Shown piece after piece: positions 50,837 to 60,585 of a stretch of 64,000 nucleotides of DNA. This DNA comes from Candidatus Aminicenantes bacterium UBA6228 (GTDB lineage Bacteria; Acidobacteriota; Aminicenantia; Aminicenantales; Saccharicenantaceae). The translations under genes were made by a program, and so were the position numbers. The DNA lies in NCBI GenBank assembly GCA_002441005.1, contig DJWO01000009.1:62001-126000 (forward strand). Direction: 5' to 3'. Below the pieces are notes generated by a model. It worked only from the letters and a program-made list of their open reading frames with translations, did no database searches and was not told the origin of the DNA. Within the stretch, counting starts at the first letter, position 1. Each line of letters opens with the position of its first letter.

Positions 50837-53629
50837 TTATTTTCCTGTTCGCCGGGACTTGCTGGCCACCGCTCTCACTGGTTTTCTAACTCGCCCTGAT
50901 TTCTTAATCTCCTGCTCCTGTCCTGCCTTTTTATCCTGAAGAGCAATCTGGGCAGCCGCCAGTCTGGCAATCGGAATCTGATAAGCAGAACAGCTGACAT
51001 AATTCAAGCCTATTTTATGACAGAAGGTAATTGACCGGGGATCGCCGCCATGGACACCGCAAATTCCTATCTTAAGATCTGGCCTGGTCTCCCGCCCTTT
51101 TTCCACAGCCCATTTCATCAATAGGCCTACACCTTTCTGGTCGAGGGTTTCAAAAGGATCATCGCTCCACAGGCCGTGAGTCAGATAATAGTTAAGAAAC
51201 TTGGCGCTATCATCTCTGGAAATGCCATAAGTGGTCTGGGTCAGGTCATTGGTGCCAAAAGAAAAGAACTCAGCTTCCCGGGCAACCTCGTCCGCCGTCA
51301 GGGCAGCTCTCGGTATTTCGACCATGGTGCCCACTTTGTATTTGATCCTGACCTTGTATCTTTTCATGACTTCTTCCGCGACCCGGTTGACGATCTCTTT
51401 CTGATTGGCCAGCTCGGTGACATTGCCAACCAGGGGAATCATGATTTCAGGCAAGACCTTCTGACCCCGGGTTACCAGTTCACAGGCGGCTTCCAGGATG
51501 GCCTGAGCCTGCATTTCGGTTATCTCGGGGTAGGTCACACCCAGCCGGCAGCCGCGATGGCCCAGCATCGGATTAAATTCAGACAAAGACCTGACCCTGG
51601 CTAATAATTTTTCCAGTTCAGCAATTTTTTCCGGAGCTCCGCCCGAGGTTTTGAGCACAGCCAGTTCCACCATTAAATCTTCCTTCTTGGGCAGAAACTC
51701 ATGGAGCGGTGGGTCAATCGTTCTGATGGTAACCGGGCGTCCGTGCATCTCCTGGAAAAATTCAAGAAAATCACGTTTCTGAAAAGGCAGCAGCTTGGCC
51801 AGGGCCTTCCGCCTTTCTTCTTCAGTTTCGGCCATGATCATCTCTTTAACCAGTGGCAGCCGTTCCGGTCCGAAAAACATATGCTCAGTTCTGGCTAAGC
51901 CAATGCCTTCGGCTCCGAAAGCAAAAGCTACCCGGGCATCAGGCGGCGTATCGGAATTAGCCCTGACACCCAGTTTCCGGAAGTTATCGGCCCAGGCTAA
52001 AAGCTTGGAAAAATACTGATATAACCGGGATTCACCGGCTTTTCTTTCACCTTTGACGACCTGGAGAATTTCCGATGGTCTGGTCAAAACCTGGCCCTCC
52101 AGCACCTCGCCGGTGGTGCCATCAATGGAAAGCCAGTCGCCTTCCACAAATTTCTTATTGCCAACAAAGAAAGCCTTTATTTCTTCCTGAACCTTAAGCG
52201 CCCCGCAGCCAACCACGGCCGGTTTACCCATCTGCCGGCCAACGACCGCTGCATGTGAAGTCATTCCACCGGTAGCAGTCAGAATACCCTGAGCTGCACC
52301 CATCCCATGAATATCATCGGGGGAGGTTTCTTCCCTAACCAGAATGACTTTCTGGCCCTGATTAGCCCGGGCGACGGCCTCATTAGCCGTAAAGACCACC
52401 TGGCCACTGGCTGCCCCGGGAGAAGCGGCCAGCCCTCTGGCCAGAACTGGATGCTTTTTCTTTTCTTCCAGATCAAATATCGGGTGAAGCAGCTGATTTA
52501 AAGCTTCCGGCTCAACCTTAAGCAGCGCTTCTTCGACTGAAGCCAGCCGTTCTTCGACCAGATCGACCGCAATTTTTACGGCAGCCATACCTGTTCTTTT
52601 AGCATTCCTGGTCTGCAGCATATATAATTTGCCTTCTTGAATAGTAAACTCAAAATCCTGTACATCGCCATAATGTTTTTCCAGTTTTTTAACCACCGCC
52701 AGCAGTTGCTTGAAAACTCCAGGCATCGCTTTTTCAAGATCTTTAAGCGGCGAGGGAGTTCTGATTCCGGCCACCACGTCTTCCCCCTGAGCATTAATCA
52801 GGTATTCGCCATAAAGCTCTTTCTCTCCTGTGGCTGGATTCCGGGTGAAGCCAACGCCAGTAGCTGAGGTCGGGCCATAATTGCCAAAGACCATTTGCTG
52901 AATATTAACTGCTGTTCCCAGATCATCAGGAATATGGTACTGCCGGCGATAGGTGATCGCCCGGGGATTGTTCCACGACCTGAAGACCGCGCTGATGGCC
53001 AGTTTCAGCTGCTTTTGAACATCCTGGGGAAACTCGCGGCCGGTTTCAGCTTTGACCAGCTTCTTATAATCGGCAATAACCAATTCAAGAACAGACTCGC
53101 TTAATTCATAATCATAGCTGATCCGGCTGGCCTCTTTTCTGGCCCGGAGGATCTCTTCGAATTTCTTTTTGGGAATCTCCAGAACGACATCGCCAAACAT
53201 ATGGATTAGACGTCGATAACAATCAAGAGCAAAACGCCGGTTACCAGTTTTTTTGGCCAGGCCTTCCAATGTCCGGTCATTAAGGCCAAGATTAAGAATA
53301 GTATCCATCATCCCGGGCATAGAAAACTTGGCACCTGACCTGACTGAAACCAGCAGAGGATTAGCCTCATCCCCAAATTTCTGCCCTGAGACCTTTTCCA
53401 GCCTTTTGAGGTGAGTTATGACCTCTTTTTCAACCTGGGCGGGCAGTTTATTGCCTGCTTTAAAAAATAAAGCACAAACTTCAGTCGAAATGGTAAAGCC
53501 AGGCGGAACAGGCAACCCGATGCTGGCCATCTCAGCCAGATTGGCGCCTTTACCGCCCAGAATATCCTTCAGATCTTTGTTGCCATCAGCCGCTCCGGCC
53601 ATAAAAAAATAAACTGACTTTCTGGCCAT
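50837..53629 (-). CDS. ppdK: pyruvate, phosphate dikinase
   Basis: 930 residues, interconverting pyruvate + ATP + Pi with PEP + AMP + PPi. N-terminal ATP-grasp (GGKGANLAEMASIGLPVPPG), the phosphohistidine motif GGMTSHAAVVGRQMGKPAVV, and the PEP-binding C-terminus with LARTEHMFF, EFFSFGTNDLTQTTYG and GICGVHGGDP, plus a Lys/Arg-rich tail. In anaerobes it often runs in the glycolytic direction. AAGGAG SD, own promoter and terminator, so monocistronic. Confidence 0.97.
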   Translation of the reverse strand: MARKSVYFFMAGAADGNKDLKDILGGKGANLAEMASIGLPVPPGFTISTEVCALFFKAGNKLPAQVEKEVITHLKRLEKVSGQKFGDEANPLLVSVRSGAKFSMPGMMDTILNLGLNDRTLEGLAKKTGNRRFALDCYRRLIHMFGDVVLEIPKKKFEEILRARKEASRISYDYELSESVLELVIADYKKLVKAETGREFPQDVQKQLKLAISAVFRSWNNPRAITYRRQYHIPDDLGTAVNIQQMVFGNYGPTSATGVGFTRNPATGEKELYGEYLINAQGEDVVAGIRTPSPLKDLEKAMPGVFKQLLAVVKKLEKHYGDVQDFEFTIQEGKLYMLQTRNAKRTGMAAVKIAVDLVEERLASVEEALLKVEPEALNQLLHPIFDLEEKKKHPVLARGLAASPGAASGQVVFTANEAVARANQGQKVILVREETSPDDIHGMGAAQGILTATGGMTSHAAVVGRQMGKPAVVGCGALKVQEEIKAFFVGNKKFVEGDWLSIDGTTGEVLEGQVLTRPSEILQVVKGERKAGESRLYQYFSKLLAWADNFRKLGVRANSDTPPDARVAFAFGAEGIGLARTEHMFFGPERLPLVKEMIMAETEEERRKALAKLLPFQKRDFLEFFQEMHGRPVTIRTIDPPLHEFLPKKEDLMVELAVLKTSGGAPEKIAELEKLLARVRSLSEFNPMLGHRGCRLGVTYPEITEMQAQAILEAACELVTRGQKVLPEIMIPLVGNVTELANQKEIVNRVAEEVMKRYKVRIKYKVGTMVEIPRAALTADEVAREAEFFSFGTNDLTQTTYGISRDDSAKFLNYYLTHGLWSDDPFETLDQKGVGLLMKWAVEKGRETRPDLKIGICGVHGGDPRSITFCHKIGLNYVSCSAYQIPIARLAAAQIALQDKKAGQEQEIKKSGRVRKPVRAVASKSRRTGK

Positions 53630-53671
53630 GTTTTACTCCTTCTTTTTAACTTTTTAATTAACATTCAAGAA

Positions 53672-53700
53672 AATATACACTCCGGCGCCTTAAATTTCAA
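53672..53700 (-). promoter_or_regulatory. ppdK promoter
   Basis: Minus strand: TTGAAA (53695-53700), 17-bp spacer, TATATT (53672-53677), about 43 bases before the ATG. Confidence 0.65.
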
Positions 53701-53728
53701 GAGTTCTGGGTATTAAGTATCTGAAATA

Positions 53729-54175
53729 TCAGGCTTTGGAAGATTTACTCTTCAAGAGGCAAAAATCATTGGCCGGAGAAAATAACAGGACCAAAGAAAG
53801 AGCCAACCAGAGGGAATCCTCGGCTATCAGCCACCAATCAGCCTGCCGGCTGAAGGTTCCAAAACAGCCGCAGTCAACGTTTAACCCCCGGGCCATCGTA
53901 ATGGCCACTAAAACGATGAAAAAGAACAGCAAACAGCTGATCAGGAGTGCCGATGATTTTGGATATAAGCCGATAATCAGCCATAAGCCGGCAATTAATT
54001 CTACCCAGGGTAAAAAAATGGCAGTTAGAAAGGACAGGGTTTGTCCCACCAGCTGATAGCTTCTAATATTCTGAGCAAAGCTTAAAGGGTCAGCGATTTT
54101 ACTGACCCCGGCCCAGATAAAAATTCCCCCAACGATCAGCCTGAAAGCTAATAAAACATATTTATTCTTCCACAT
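53729..54175 (-). CDS. DoxX/MauE-like membrane protein
   Basis: A 148-residue four-helix membrane protein with AFRLIVGGIFIWAGVSKI at the N-terminus and the cysteine pair DCGCFGTF before the last helix, as in MauE/MethylaminE-utilisation and DoxX-type proteins linked to thiol redox. Its start overlaps the rhodanese gene by 14 bases. A joint role in sulfur or disulfide chemistry of the envelope is likely but unproven. Confidence 0.8.
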   Translation of the reverse strand: MWKNKYVLLAFRLIVGGIFIWAGVSKIADPLSFAQNIRSYQLVGQTLSFLTAIFLPWVELIAGLWLIIGLYPKSSALLISCLLFFFIVLVAITMARGLNVDCGCFGTFSRQADWWLIAEDSLWLALSLVLLFSPANDFCLLKSKSSKA

Positions 54176-54665
54176 TGGTTTCTACCGGCAGGCCGCTTTG
54201 CTGCCATTCGGCCCAGCCGCCCGGAAATACTTTTAGATTTTTAAAGCCCCGCCACTCAAGTATCCTGGCTAAATCAGTGCTATCCTGACAGCTTCCGCCT
54301 TCACAGTAGATTACAATCCCGGGGGCCTCTGGAATCAAGGCTAACAAATCCTCGCGCCCGGTCTTTAGGTCTTCCAGAGGCACTGAAATAGCGCCCGGGA
54401 TATGACCGCGGTCGAACTGTTCCTGGCTCCGGCTATCAATAAAAACAGCCTCTTGCCTTGACCAGGCCTCCTCGGCTTCAGGCAGTGAAATAAAAACCAG
54501 CTCAGGGAAATCTTCCTTGAGGATAAAAGCCTGTTTGAATTCTCCAGCCAGAAATCTTTTGATCAGGCCGGGATGACTGGCCAGGCCGAGAATGATTGAC
54601 AGGCCGATAATTGATACCAGCCCTGTCCAGGTTTGCCGGTCAGTCAGAATCTTTTTTAAGCCCAT
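54162..54665 (-). CDS. membrane-anchored rhodanese-domain protein
   Basis: About 167 residues; ATG 54665 chosen over an upstream TTG. An N-terminal helix (TWTGLVSIIGLSIILGLA) anchors a single rhodanese domain with AVFIDSRSQEQFDRGHIPGA, then VIYCEGGSCQDSTDLARIL, whose cysteine in YCEGGS occupies the active-site loop, and VFPGGWAEWQQSG. It handles thiosulfate- or persulfide-type sulfur, probably outside the cytoplasm. Part of a tightly overlapping three-gene set. Confidence 0.83.
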   Translation of the reverse strand: MGLKKILTDRQTWTGLVSIIGLSIILGLASHPGLIKRFLAGEFKQAFILKEDFPELVFISLPEAEEAWSRQEAVFIDSRSQEQFDRGHIPGAISVPLEDLKTGREDLLALIPEAPGIVIYCEGGSCQDSTDLARILEWRGFKNLKVFPGGWAEWQQSGLPVETNVEE

Positions 54666-54672
54666 CCGGACT

Positions 54673-55869
54673 CTATGCAAAAAGTTTCCTATATTTCTCC
54701 AGACCCTGACGGAGGATTTCGATCGCTTCCACCAGGTCTTCTTCTTTAAGGACGTAAGCTATTCTCACTTCATCCTGACCCCGGCCTGGAGTAGCGTAAA
54801 AGCCAGGACCCGGGGCAGTCATGACCGTTTTCTTATTGATCGAAAAATCAGTTAACATCCAGCGCACAAAATGCTCGGAATCCTTGACCGGCAAACGGCA
54901 GAGGACATAAAAGGCCCCTTCCGGCTGGCGAAGAACCACTCCAGGAATAGAAGTCAGCCCCTTATAAAGCACATCCCGGCGTCTCTGATATTCCTGTCTG
55001 ATTGGCTCAAAATAGCCCATCCCCATTTTATAAGCAGCGATGGCGGCATATTGTTCAACTGAGGGCGGGCAGAGCCTGGCCTGAGCGAACTTTAAAGTAG
55101 CCTGATAAACTTCCTGGTTCCTGGTAATGACTGCTCCGATTCTGGCTCCGCAGCAACTGAATCTCTTGGAAATGCTGTCAACCACAATTACCCGGTCTTC
55201 AACTTCTTTAAACTCCAGCAGGCTTTTGTGCTTCAAGCCGTCATAAACGAATTCTTTATAGACTTCATCCCCGATTAAGAACAAATCGTGTTTTTTAACT
55301 ACTTCCACCACTCGCTGGAGTTCTTCCTCGCTATAAACCGTTCCGGTCGGATTATTAGGCGAGCAGAGCAGGACAGCCCTGGTTTTGGGGGTAATTAAAG
55401 CCTCAATCTTTTCAGCCGGAGGCAGCCGGAAGCCATCTTCGACCTTCAGAGGCAACGGAACAATGCGAACATCGGCGAAAGTCGCAAAGCCATTGTAGTT
55501 GGTATAAAAAGGCTCCGGGATGATAATTTCTTCCCCGGGATCAGCCACCACCGAAAAGGCAAAATGGACTGCCTCTGAGCCGCCAATAGTAATCAGGACA
55601 TTATCTGCTGCCAGCTTAAGGCCATAGCCGAGAAAATAATCGGCAATAGCCCGACGAAGCTCGTCAAAACCCTGAGACGGCCCGTAGCCCAGAATTGGAT
55701 CATGATAAGCATGGAAGGCTTCGATGACTGGCTGCGGAGTAGGAATATCAGGATCGCCAATGTTAAGATGGAAAATATGAATCCCTCTTTTTTTGGCTTC
55801 ATCGGCCAGGGGTTTAAGCTTTCTGATCGGAGAAGCCTGAATATCTTGGGCCCGGCGGGATATTGACAT
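54673..55869 (-). CDS. class I/II pyridoxal-phosphate aminotransferase
   Basis: 398 residues. Fold-type I: GPSQGFDELRRAIADYF, the PLP-ring motif LCSPNNPTGTVYSEEEL, and the Schiff-base lysine in DSISKRFSCCGARIG. It is close to aspartate/alanine/aromatic aminotransferases; the specificity is unknown. GGAGGA SD seven bases before ATG. First gene of the operon with the rhodanese and MauE-like genes, the latter two having no evident link to transamination. Confidence 0.88.
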   Translation of the reverse strand: MSISRRAQDIQASPIRKLKPLADEAKKRGIHIFHLNIGDPDIPTPQPVIEAFHAYHDPILGYGPSQGFDELRRAIADYFLGYGLKLAADNVLITIGGSEAVHFAFSVVADPGEEIIIPEPFYTNYNGFATFADVRIVPLPLKVEDGFRLPPAEKIEALITPKTRAVLLCSPNNPTGTVYSEEELQRVVEVVKKHDLFLIGDEVYKEFVYDGLKHKSLLEFKEVEDRVIVVDSISKRFSCCGARIGAVITRNQEVYQATLKFAQARLCPPSVEQYAAIAAYKMGMGYFEPIRQEYQRRRDVLYKGLTSIPGVVLRQPEGAFYVLCRLPVKDSEHFVRWMLTDFSINKKTVMTAPGPGFYATPGRGQDEVRIAYVLKEEDLVEAIEILRQGLEKYRKLFA

Positions 55870-56075
55870 GGATTAGTCCTCCTTAATTTATGATAAGGGC
55901 TTATTATAGGAAAAGAGTGGATTTTATACAATAAGGCCGCCTCTGGAGACAACTGGCCTTCTGCGGCTGGCCAATTGCAATAAATTGGCCGTTACCGTTT
56001 TAAGCCGCCTTCTTCATTTGCTATTAAATTGTATTTCTGGTATTAATTTCAAGAATAAGCCGGGTCATAAAACCA

Positions 56076-56867
56076 ATGTTTCAGGATAAGAAAGCCGGGA
56101 TAATCAAAACTGCCAGTTGGGGAAGTTATTTTCTTATTACCCTATTTGCTCCTGAGATTGCCAGGGAGTCGCGGCCAGGCCAGTTTCTGATGATCAGGGT
56201 TTCTGACAGCCTCAATCCCCTTCTGCGGCGTCCTCTGAGCATTCATAACCGATCCGGACAGGAAGTAGAAATCTTTTTCCAGGTAGCAGGAGAAGGGACC
56301 AAACTCCTGGCTCAAAAGAATGCCGGAGATTTCTTAGACATTCTGGGTCCTTGTGGACAGGGATTTTCTTTGAAGCCCGAATTCAAAGATCAAGAAATAT
56401 TCTGCGTGGGTGGTGGACGCGGCTTAGCTCCTCTCTATTTTCTGGCCCGGGAGCTGCAGGCGGCCGGTGCCAGGCCGGTCATCTTTTATGGTGGACAGAC
56501 TTTGAGTGACCTGCCTCTAAAAAAGCGCCTGGAAGAGGCTGGCTGGGAAACACATTGTTCGACCGATGATGGGAGTTCTGGCTTTCGTGGTCTGGTAACC
56601 AGACTGGTAGAAAAAGAACTGACCAGGAGAAAACCTTATTACCTGTTCGCCTGCGGGCCGGAAGCCATGATGGCCAGCCTGGCTAAGATCTGTCAGACAG
56701 CCGTCCTGCCGGCTGAATTTTCACTCGAATCAATCATGGGCTGCGGACTGGGAGCTTGCTGGGGCTGTGCCAGAAAAATTAAAAAAAACGGAGAAATAAA
56801 ATATCTCAGAATCTGTCAGGATGGTCCCGTTTTCCCGGCAGAAGAAATTATCTGGCCCGGAGATTAG
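56076..56867 (+). CDS. pyrK: dihydroorotate dehydrogenase electron-transfer subunit
   Basis: 263 residues, FAD- and [2Fe-2S]-containing partner of class 1B PyrD. FAD-binding RRPLSIHN, NAD-binding CVGGGRGLAPLYFL, and the cluster cysteines in MGCGLGACWGCARK and ICQDGPVF at the C-terminus. No SD is obvious before the ATG; TTGCTA-17-TATTAA about 30 bases upstream could be its promoter. pyrD follows after three bases. Confidence 0.93.
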   Translation: MFQDKKAGIIKTASWGSYFLITLFAPEIARESRPGQFLMIRVSDSLNPLLRRPLSIHNRSGQEVEIFFQVAGEGTKLLAQKNAGDFLDILGPCGQGFSLKPEFKDQEIFCVGGGRGLAPLYFLARELQAAGARPVIFYGGQTLSDLPLKKRLEEAGWETHCSTDDGSSGFRGLVTRLVEKELTRRKPYYLFACGPEAMMASLAKICQTAVLPAEFSLESIMGCGLGACWGCARKIKKNGEIKYLRICQDGPVFPAEEIIWPGD

Positions 56868-56870
56868 AAG

Positions 56871-57782
56871 ATGGTTGACCTGTCAGTTGATCTGGGTTTT
56901 TTAAAACTGAAAAACCCGGTAATCGCCGCCAGTGGAACTTTTGGCTATGGCCTGGAATTCCAGCCTTTATATGATTTAAACCTGCTGGGCGGCCTGGTGG
57001 TTAAAGGACTCTATTTTAAGCCCAGAGAAGGGAATCCTCCTCCCCGGCTGGCTGAAACTCCCGGCGGATTGATTAATTCTATCGGATTACAAGGGATTGG
57101 CGTGGAAGCTTTCGGCCGTGAAGTCCTGCCCCGGCTGGCTGGTTTGAAGACAGCGGTCATAGCCAATGTCTGCGGAGAGGAAGAAGAAGAGTATGCCCGG
57201 GTGGCTGAATATCTCAGCCAGCAGGCCGGGCTGGCGGCCTTAGAGCTTAACATCTCCTGTCCCAATGTGAGAAAGGGCGGCAAATGCCCGGCTCAAGACC
57301 CTGAGGCCACCTACCGGACAGTAAAACGAGTTCAGCAAGTTTCATCTCTACCTCTAATCACCAAGCTCTCACCCAACGTCACTGATATAACCGCGGTAGC
57401 TCTGGCTGCCCAGGAAGCTGGCAGCCAGGCAGTTTCTCTGGTCAATACTTTTCTGGCTCTGGCCATAGATCTCCGGACAAGAAAACCGAAACTGGGCAAT
57501 GTTCTGGGTGGACTGAGCGGGCCAGCTATTAAGCCCCTGGCTCTCCGAATGGTCTTTGAAGTTGCTAAGAAAATAGAAATTCCGGTTATTGGCCTGGGCG
57601 GAATTTTCAACGCTCAGGATGCTTTAGAGTTTATGGTGGCTGGAGCTTCGGCGGTCCAGGTGGGAACAGCCAATTTCGTTAATCCCTTAGCCTGCCCTGA
57701 AATTATAAAGGGAATAGAAGACTGGGCTAAAAGCCAGGGGATCAGCAGCCTGAGTGAGATTGTCGGCAGCCTGAAAGTCTAA
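56871..57782 (+). CDS. pyrD: dihydroorotate dehydrogenase, class 1B catalytic subunit
   Basis: A 303-residue FMN barrel of pyrimidine biosynthesis, using NAD through PyrK. The catalytic cysteine is in LNISCPNVRKGG, with KLSPNVTD and GLGGIFNAQDALEFM, AVQVGTANF binding FMN phosphate. Length matches class 1B (~305). Co-transcribed with pyrK and pyrF. Confidence 0.95.
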   Translation: MVDLSVDLGFLKLKNPVIAASGTFGYGLEFQPLYDLNLLGGLVVKGLYFKPREGNPPPRLAETPGGLINSIGLQGIGVEAFGREVLPRLAGLKTAVIANVCGEEEEEYARVAEYLSQQAGLAALELNISCPNVRKGGKCPAQDPEATYRTVKRVQQVSSLPLITKLSPNVTDITAVALAAQEAGSQAVSLVNTFLALAIDLRTRKPKLGNVLGGLSGPAIKPLALRMVFEVAKKIEIPVIGLGGIFNAQDALEFMVAGASAVQVGTANFVNPLACPEIIKGIEDWAKSQGISSLSEIVGSLKV

Positions 57783-57841
57783 AAAGTCTGAATATTTAAA
57801 TAGACAGCTTGTTAATCCCGGTTCGCTTGAAAGGAATTTGA

Positions 57842-58579
57842 ATGGCCGAAAAAATTGCTTTAAAAGAACTTAAGGGAAAAATAATTATTGCCCTGGACGT
57901 CAAGAACCAGGCTGAGGCCCAAAAAATTCTTGAATCGCTACCTGAGGCCAGAATATTTAAAGTCGGACTGGAGCTATTCACGGCCGAAGGTCCAGCCATG
58001 ATAGAAACGGTCAAAAACTATGGCCGTCAGGTATTCTTAGACCTCAAACTTCATGATATTCCCAACACCGTGGCCAGTGCTGTCAGGGCCGCTGTCAGGC
58101 GCGGGGTCTCCATGCTGACTATTCATACCTCCGGCGGAAAAGAAATGATGAGAAGGGCAGTCCAGGCGGCTGAGGAGGAGGCAGAAAAAGAAGGAACTGA
58201 GCCGCCGCTCCTGCTGGGCGTGACGGTTTTAACCAGCCTCAAGGACAAAGACCTGGAAGAAACTGGCGTTATCTCTGAAACCCAGGTTCAAGTTCTGCGC
58301 CTGGCGGGACTGGCTCTGGCCTCCGGGCTCAAAGGCATTGTTTGCTCTCCTCAGGAAATCGAACTGGTGAGAAGAGAGCTTGGCCCGGATCTTAAAATTA
58401 TTACACCCGGTATCAGACCGGTCTGGGCCGAGGCTCAAGATCAAAAAAGAATTATGACCCCGGCCGAAGCTCTGATTAAGGGCGCAGATTATATGGTCAT
58501 CGGGCGGCCAATAACTCAAGCTGCCAGCCCGGCTGAAGCTTTTACCCGAATAGCCGGAGAATTAGAAGCCGCGGTATAA
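57842..58579 (+). CDS. pyrF: orotidine-5'-phosphate decarboxylase
   Basis: 245 residues. Catalytic Lys-Asp network in FLDLKLHDIPNTV, N-terminal IIIALDVKNQAEA, and C-terminal phosphate loop TPGIRP and VIGRPITQA. Makes UMP. It is ~60 bases after pyrD; an AAAGGAAT-like SD lies upstream. Its end overlaps the convergent Yip1-family gene by 18 bases. Confidence 0.95.
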   Translation: MAEKIALKELKGKIIIALDVKNQAEAQKILESLPEARIFKVGLELFTAEGPAMIETVKNYGRQVFLDLKLHDIPNTVASAVRAAVRRGVSMLTIHTSGGKEMMRRAVQAAEEEAEKEGTEPPLLLGVTVLTSLKDKDLEETGVISETQVQVLRLAGLALASGLKGIVCSPQEIELVRRELGPDLKIITPGIRPVWAEAQDQKRIMTPAEALIKGADYMVIGRPITQAASPAEAFTRIAGELEAAV

Positions 58580-59158
58580 AACGCCGGCTGAAAAAATACC
58601 TCTGACGATCAGGTTGACGACTGCCCCCAGAACTATTTCTACCACCAGGGTTAATATAAAGTAGCCCATAACCTTGTCCGGGGGAGTGCCCATCAACCCG
58701 CCCTTAAAGCCAAGATAGAGAACATAAAGACCGTAAAGCCCGGCCAGAATAACCAGCCAGCCCAGGAACGGAATAATATACAGAATACCGGCTACAAAAT
58801 AGGGAGTCATGGAATAGGCAGCCAGTTTTAAGGCTCCAACCAGATCAGCCTGGGAGGAAAAGTTGGGAGCCAGAGCCTTGATAATTAAAGCCAGAACATA
58901 GACCATCACCAAGGAAAAGATATAGGAAACTACCGCCAGGCCTAATGCCCGGGAAAAACTGGCCCTGACCATTCCTCTCATTGGGACAGATGCACCTATC
59001 AGCATTGAACCGAGAAACTGGGCGACAGCCGGAATAGCGGCTAGAATTATCAGGTAAGACTTATATAAATCGGTTACTGTGGTTGATTCCGCCTTTATTT
59101 TTTGCCATTCCTCTGCGGGTTTTAGAATAATTCCTTGAATCCGTGCCATTATATTCAT
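58562..59158 (-). CDS. Yip1-family membrane protein
   Basis: A 198-residue protein with five helices and the N-terminal family cue ARIQGIILKPAEEWQKIKAE. AAAGGAGGG SD. It is a second Yip1-type protein in the window, besides that at 42142. Function unknown. Confidence 0.75.
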   Translation of the reverse strand: MNIMARIQGIILKPAEEWQKIKAESTTVTDLYKSYLIILAAIPAVAQFLGSMLIGASVPMRGMVRASFSRALGLAVVSYIFSLVMVYVLALIIKALAPNFSSQADLVGALKLAAYSMTPYFVAGILYIIPFLGWLVILAGLYGLYVLYLGFKGGLMGTPPDKVMGYFILTLVVEIVLGAVVNLIVRGIFSAGVLYRGF

Positions 59159-59318
59159 TGTCCCTCCTTTCGCTCAAGTATATATAAATCAAAAAACCAG
59201 AGTCAATCAATTTTTTATAAAGTCTCTGTAGCTGGTTCGGAACAGAATGAAGGGGAAAATGGCTGAGATTAACTCTCAAAGGCCTCAGCCGCTATCAAAT
59301 TCAATCTATAGAAAAAGC

Positions 59319-59394
59319 TGGAGGCGCGGGTCGGACTCGAACCGACGAATCGAGGTTTTGCAGACCTCTCCCTTAGCCGCTTGGGTACCGCGCC
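59319..59394 (-). tRNA. tRNA-Cys (GCA)
   Basis: Minus strand. Acceptor GGCGCGG (59388-59394) pairs with CCGCGCC (59323-59329); discriminator T, then an encoded CCA (59319-59321). The anticodon loop reads TCTGCAA, anticodon GCA. T-arm GGTTCGAGTCC is present. 76 bases with CCA. Confidence 0.95.
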
Positions 59395-59429
59395 ATTTTT
59401 CTATCATTTACCCGCTCTGATAAAAAATA

Positions 59430-59504
59430 TGGAGCGGGCGATGGGACTTGAACCCACGACCTTCTGCTTGGCAAGCAGACGTTCTACCACTGAACTACGC
59501 CCGC
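59430..59504 (-). tRNA. tRNA-Gly (GCC)
   Basis: Minus strand. Acceptor GCGGGCG (59498-59504) pairs with CGCCCGC (59434-59440); discriminator T and encoded CCA (59430-59432). The anticodon loop TTGCCAA gives GCC. The T-arm contains GGTTCAAGTCC. It lies 35 bases upstream of tRNA-Cys, likely the same transcript. Confidence 0.95.
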
Positions 59505-59585
59505 TCAGGGCCCTCGTTGAGTATAGAAAAACTAACAAAAATCATCATATCTGTCAACAGAAAGGGGGAGAGATGAAATAAAATC

Positions 59586-60374
59586 TTATTTGACTTGAAC
59601 AATATCACCTTTTTCGACGGTTTCCCGGCAGGATAAAATTTTGACCGTAGCTGTCTTTTTTTGAACATCAACCACAACCACATTACCTATGGCTTCACGC
59701 GGAAGACTGGCATTTTTCTGCCGGAAAACAGTCAGTTGCTGGCCGGTCCTCATGCCCTGCTCTTCACCGGCATTGATCAGAGCCCACTGGCCCGAACCTA
59801 CAATATTAAAGTCCGTATCAAGATAAATGACCTGACCTTCCAGGCTTTCTCCAGGCTTGAGGTTATTATCATAGCCGGTATCCTTACCGATGACATTTCC
59901 CTTCTCCTCGAAGGGAATTAAATAATTCCCGACTCTTATATCACCGCAACCTTTTTCAACTTTGCCGACACTCACGTGATCTTCCAGCCGGATAACCCTG
60001 ACCCTTCCCTTTTTCTGGGCCAGAAAGCCCAGCTTGAGCAAAGGCTGACCGATGTCAATTGCCAGGAACATCTGCCCTATTTCCAGCCCCTCTTCTCTGC
60101 CCTTATTTATATAAAAAGTATCAGAATCAGTCATCATGGCTCTTTCTTCTTCCCGCTCCGAGCCAATGATCTTGAGTTCCGGCAGGTTTTGATCCCAGAT
60201 AAGCGGAGAACAATACAGATCAGAATCAGAAAGCATAGGATATTCTTCAGCAAATATTCCTGCTTTCTGCACTTGATTTTCCTGGGCAGCCAGGCTGACC
60301 GGGAAAACCAGGGCCGCCAGACCAATTAAAAGCAGAAAGAAATACCCCGACGGATTAAAAAAGGACTTTTTCAT
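59586..60374 (-). CDS. exported protein of unknown function
   Basis: About 262 residues; ATG 60374 chosen because AGAGGTG is upstream, over a TTG six codons earlier. Signal peptide YFFLLLIGLAALVFPVSLAA. The mature protein is beta-rich with two similar units (FYINKGREEGLEIGQMFLAI; ALINAGEEQGMRTGQQLTVF) resembling the repeated C-terminal fold of FlgT/LysM-neighbour-type envelope proteins. No enzyme motif. Confidence 0.65.
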   Translation of the reverse strand: MKKSFFNPSGYFFLLLIGLAALVFPVSLAAQENQVQKAGIFAEEYPMLSDSDLYCSPLIWDQNLPELKIIGSEREEERAMMTDSDTFYINKGREEGLEIGQMFLAIDIGQPLLKLGFLAQKKGRVRVIRLEDHVSVGKVEKGCGDIRVGNYLIPFEEKGNVIGKDTGYDNNLKPGESLEGQVIYLDTDFNIVGSGQWALINAGEEQGMRTGQQLTVFRQKNASLPREAIGNVVVVDVQKKTATVKILSCRETVEKGDIVQVK

Positions 60375-60585
60375 CTTCACACCTCTTGGCAATTTTCGTT
60401 CAAGTTGTTTTTATTATAATTTTGTCTTTTCCTGCCTGTCAACATAAATTTCTGGCGGCTGGCCGGCCGCCTATCCCTGGAGCCGGACCAGCCCGGCAGG
60501 TTATAAGAGACGGGTCCTGCCCAAAACCTTTTCAGCCTTTTCCCTGACTTTCTTTTTAGTCAGATTTCGGTTAAAATTCTGGAGC

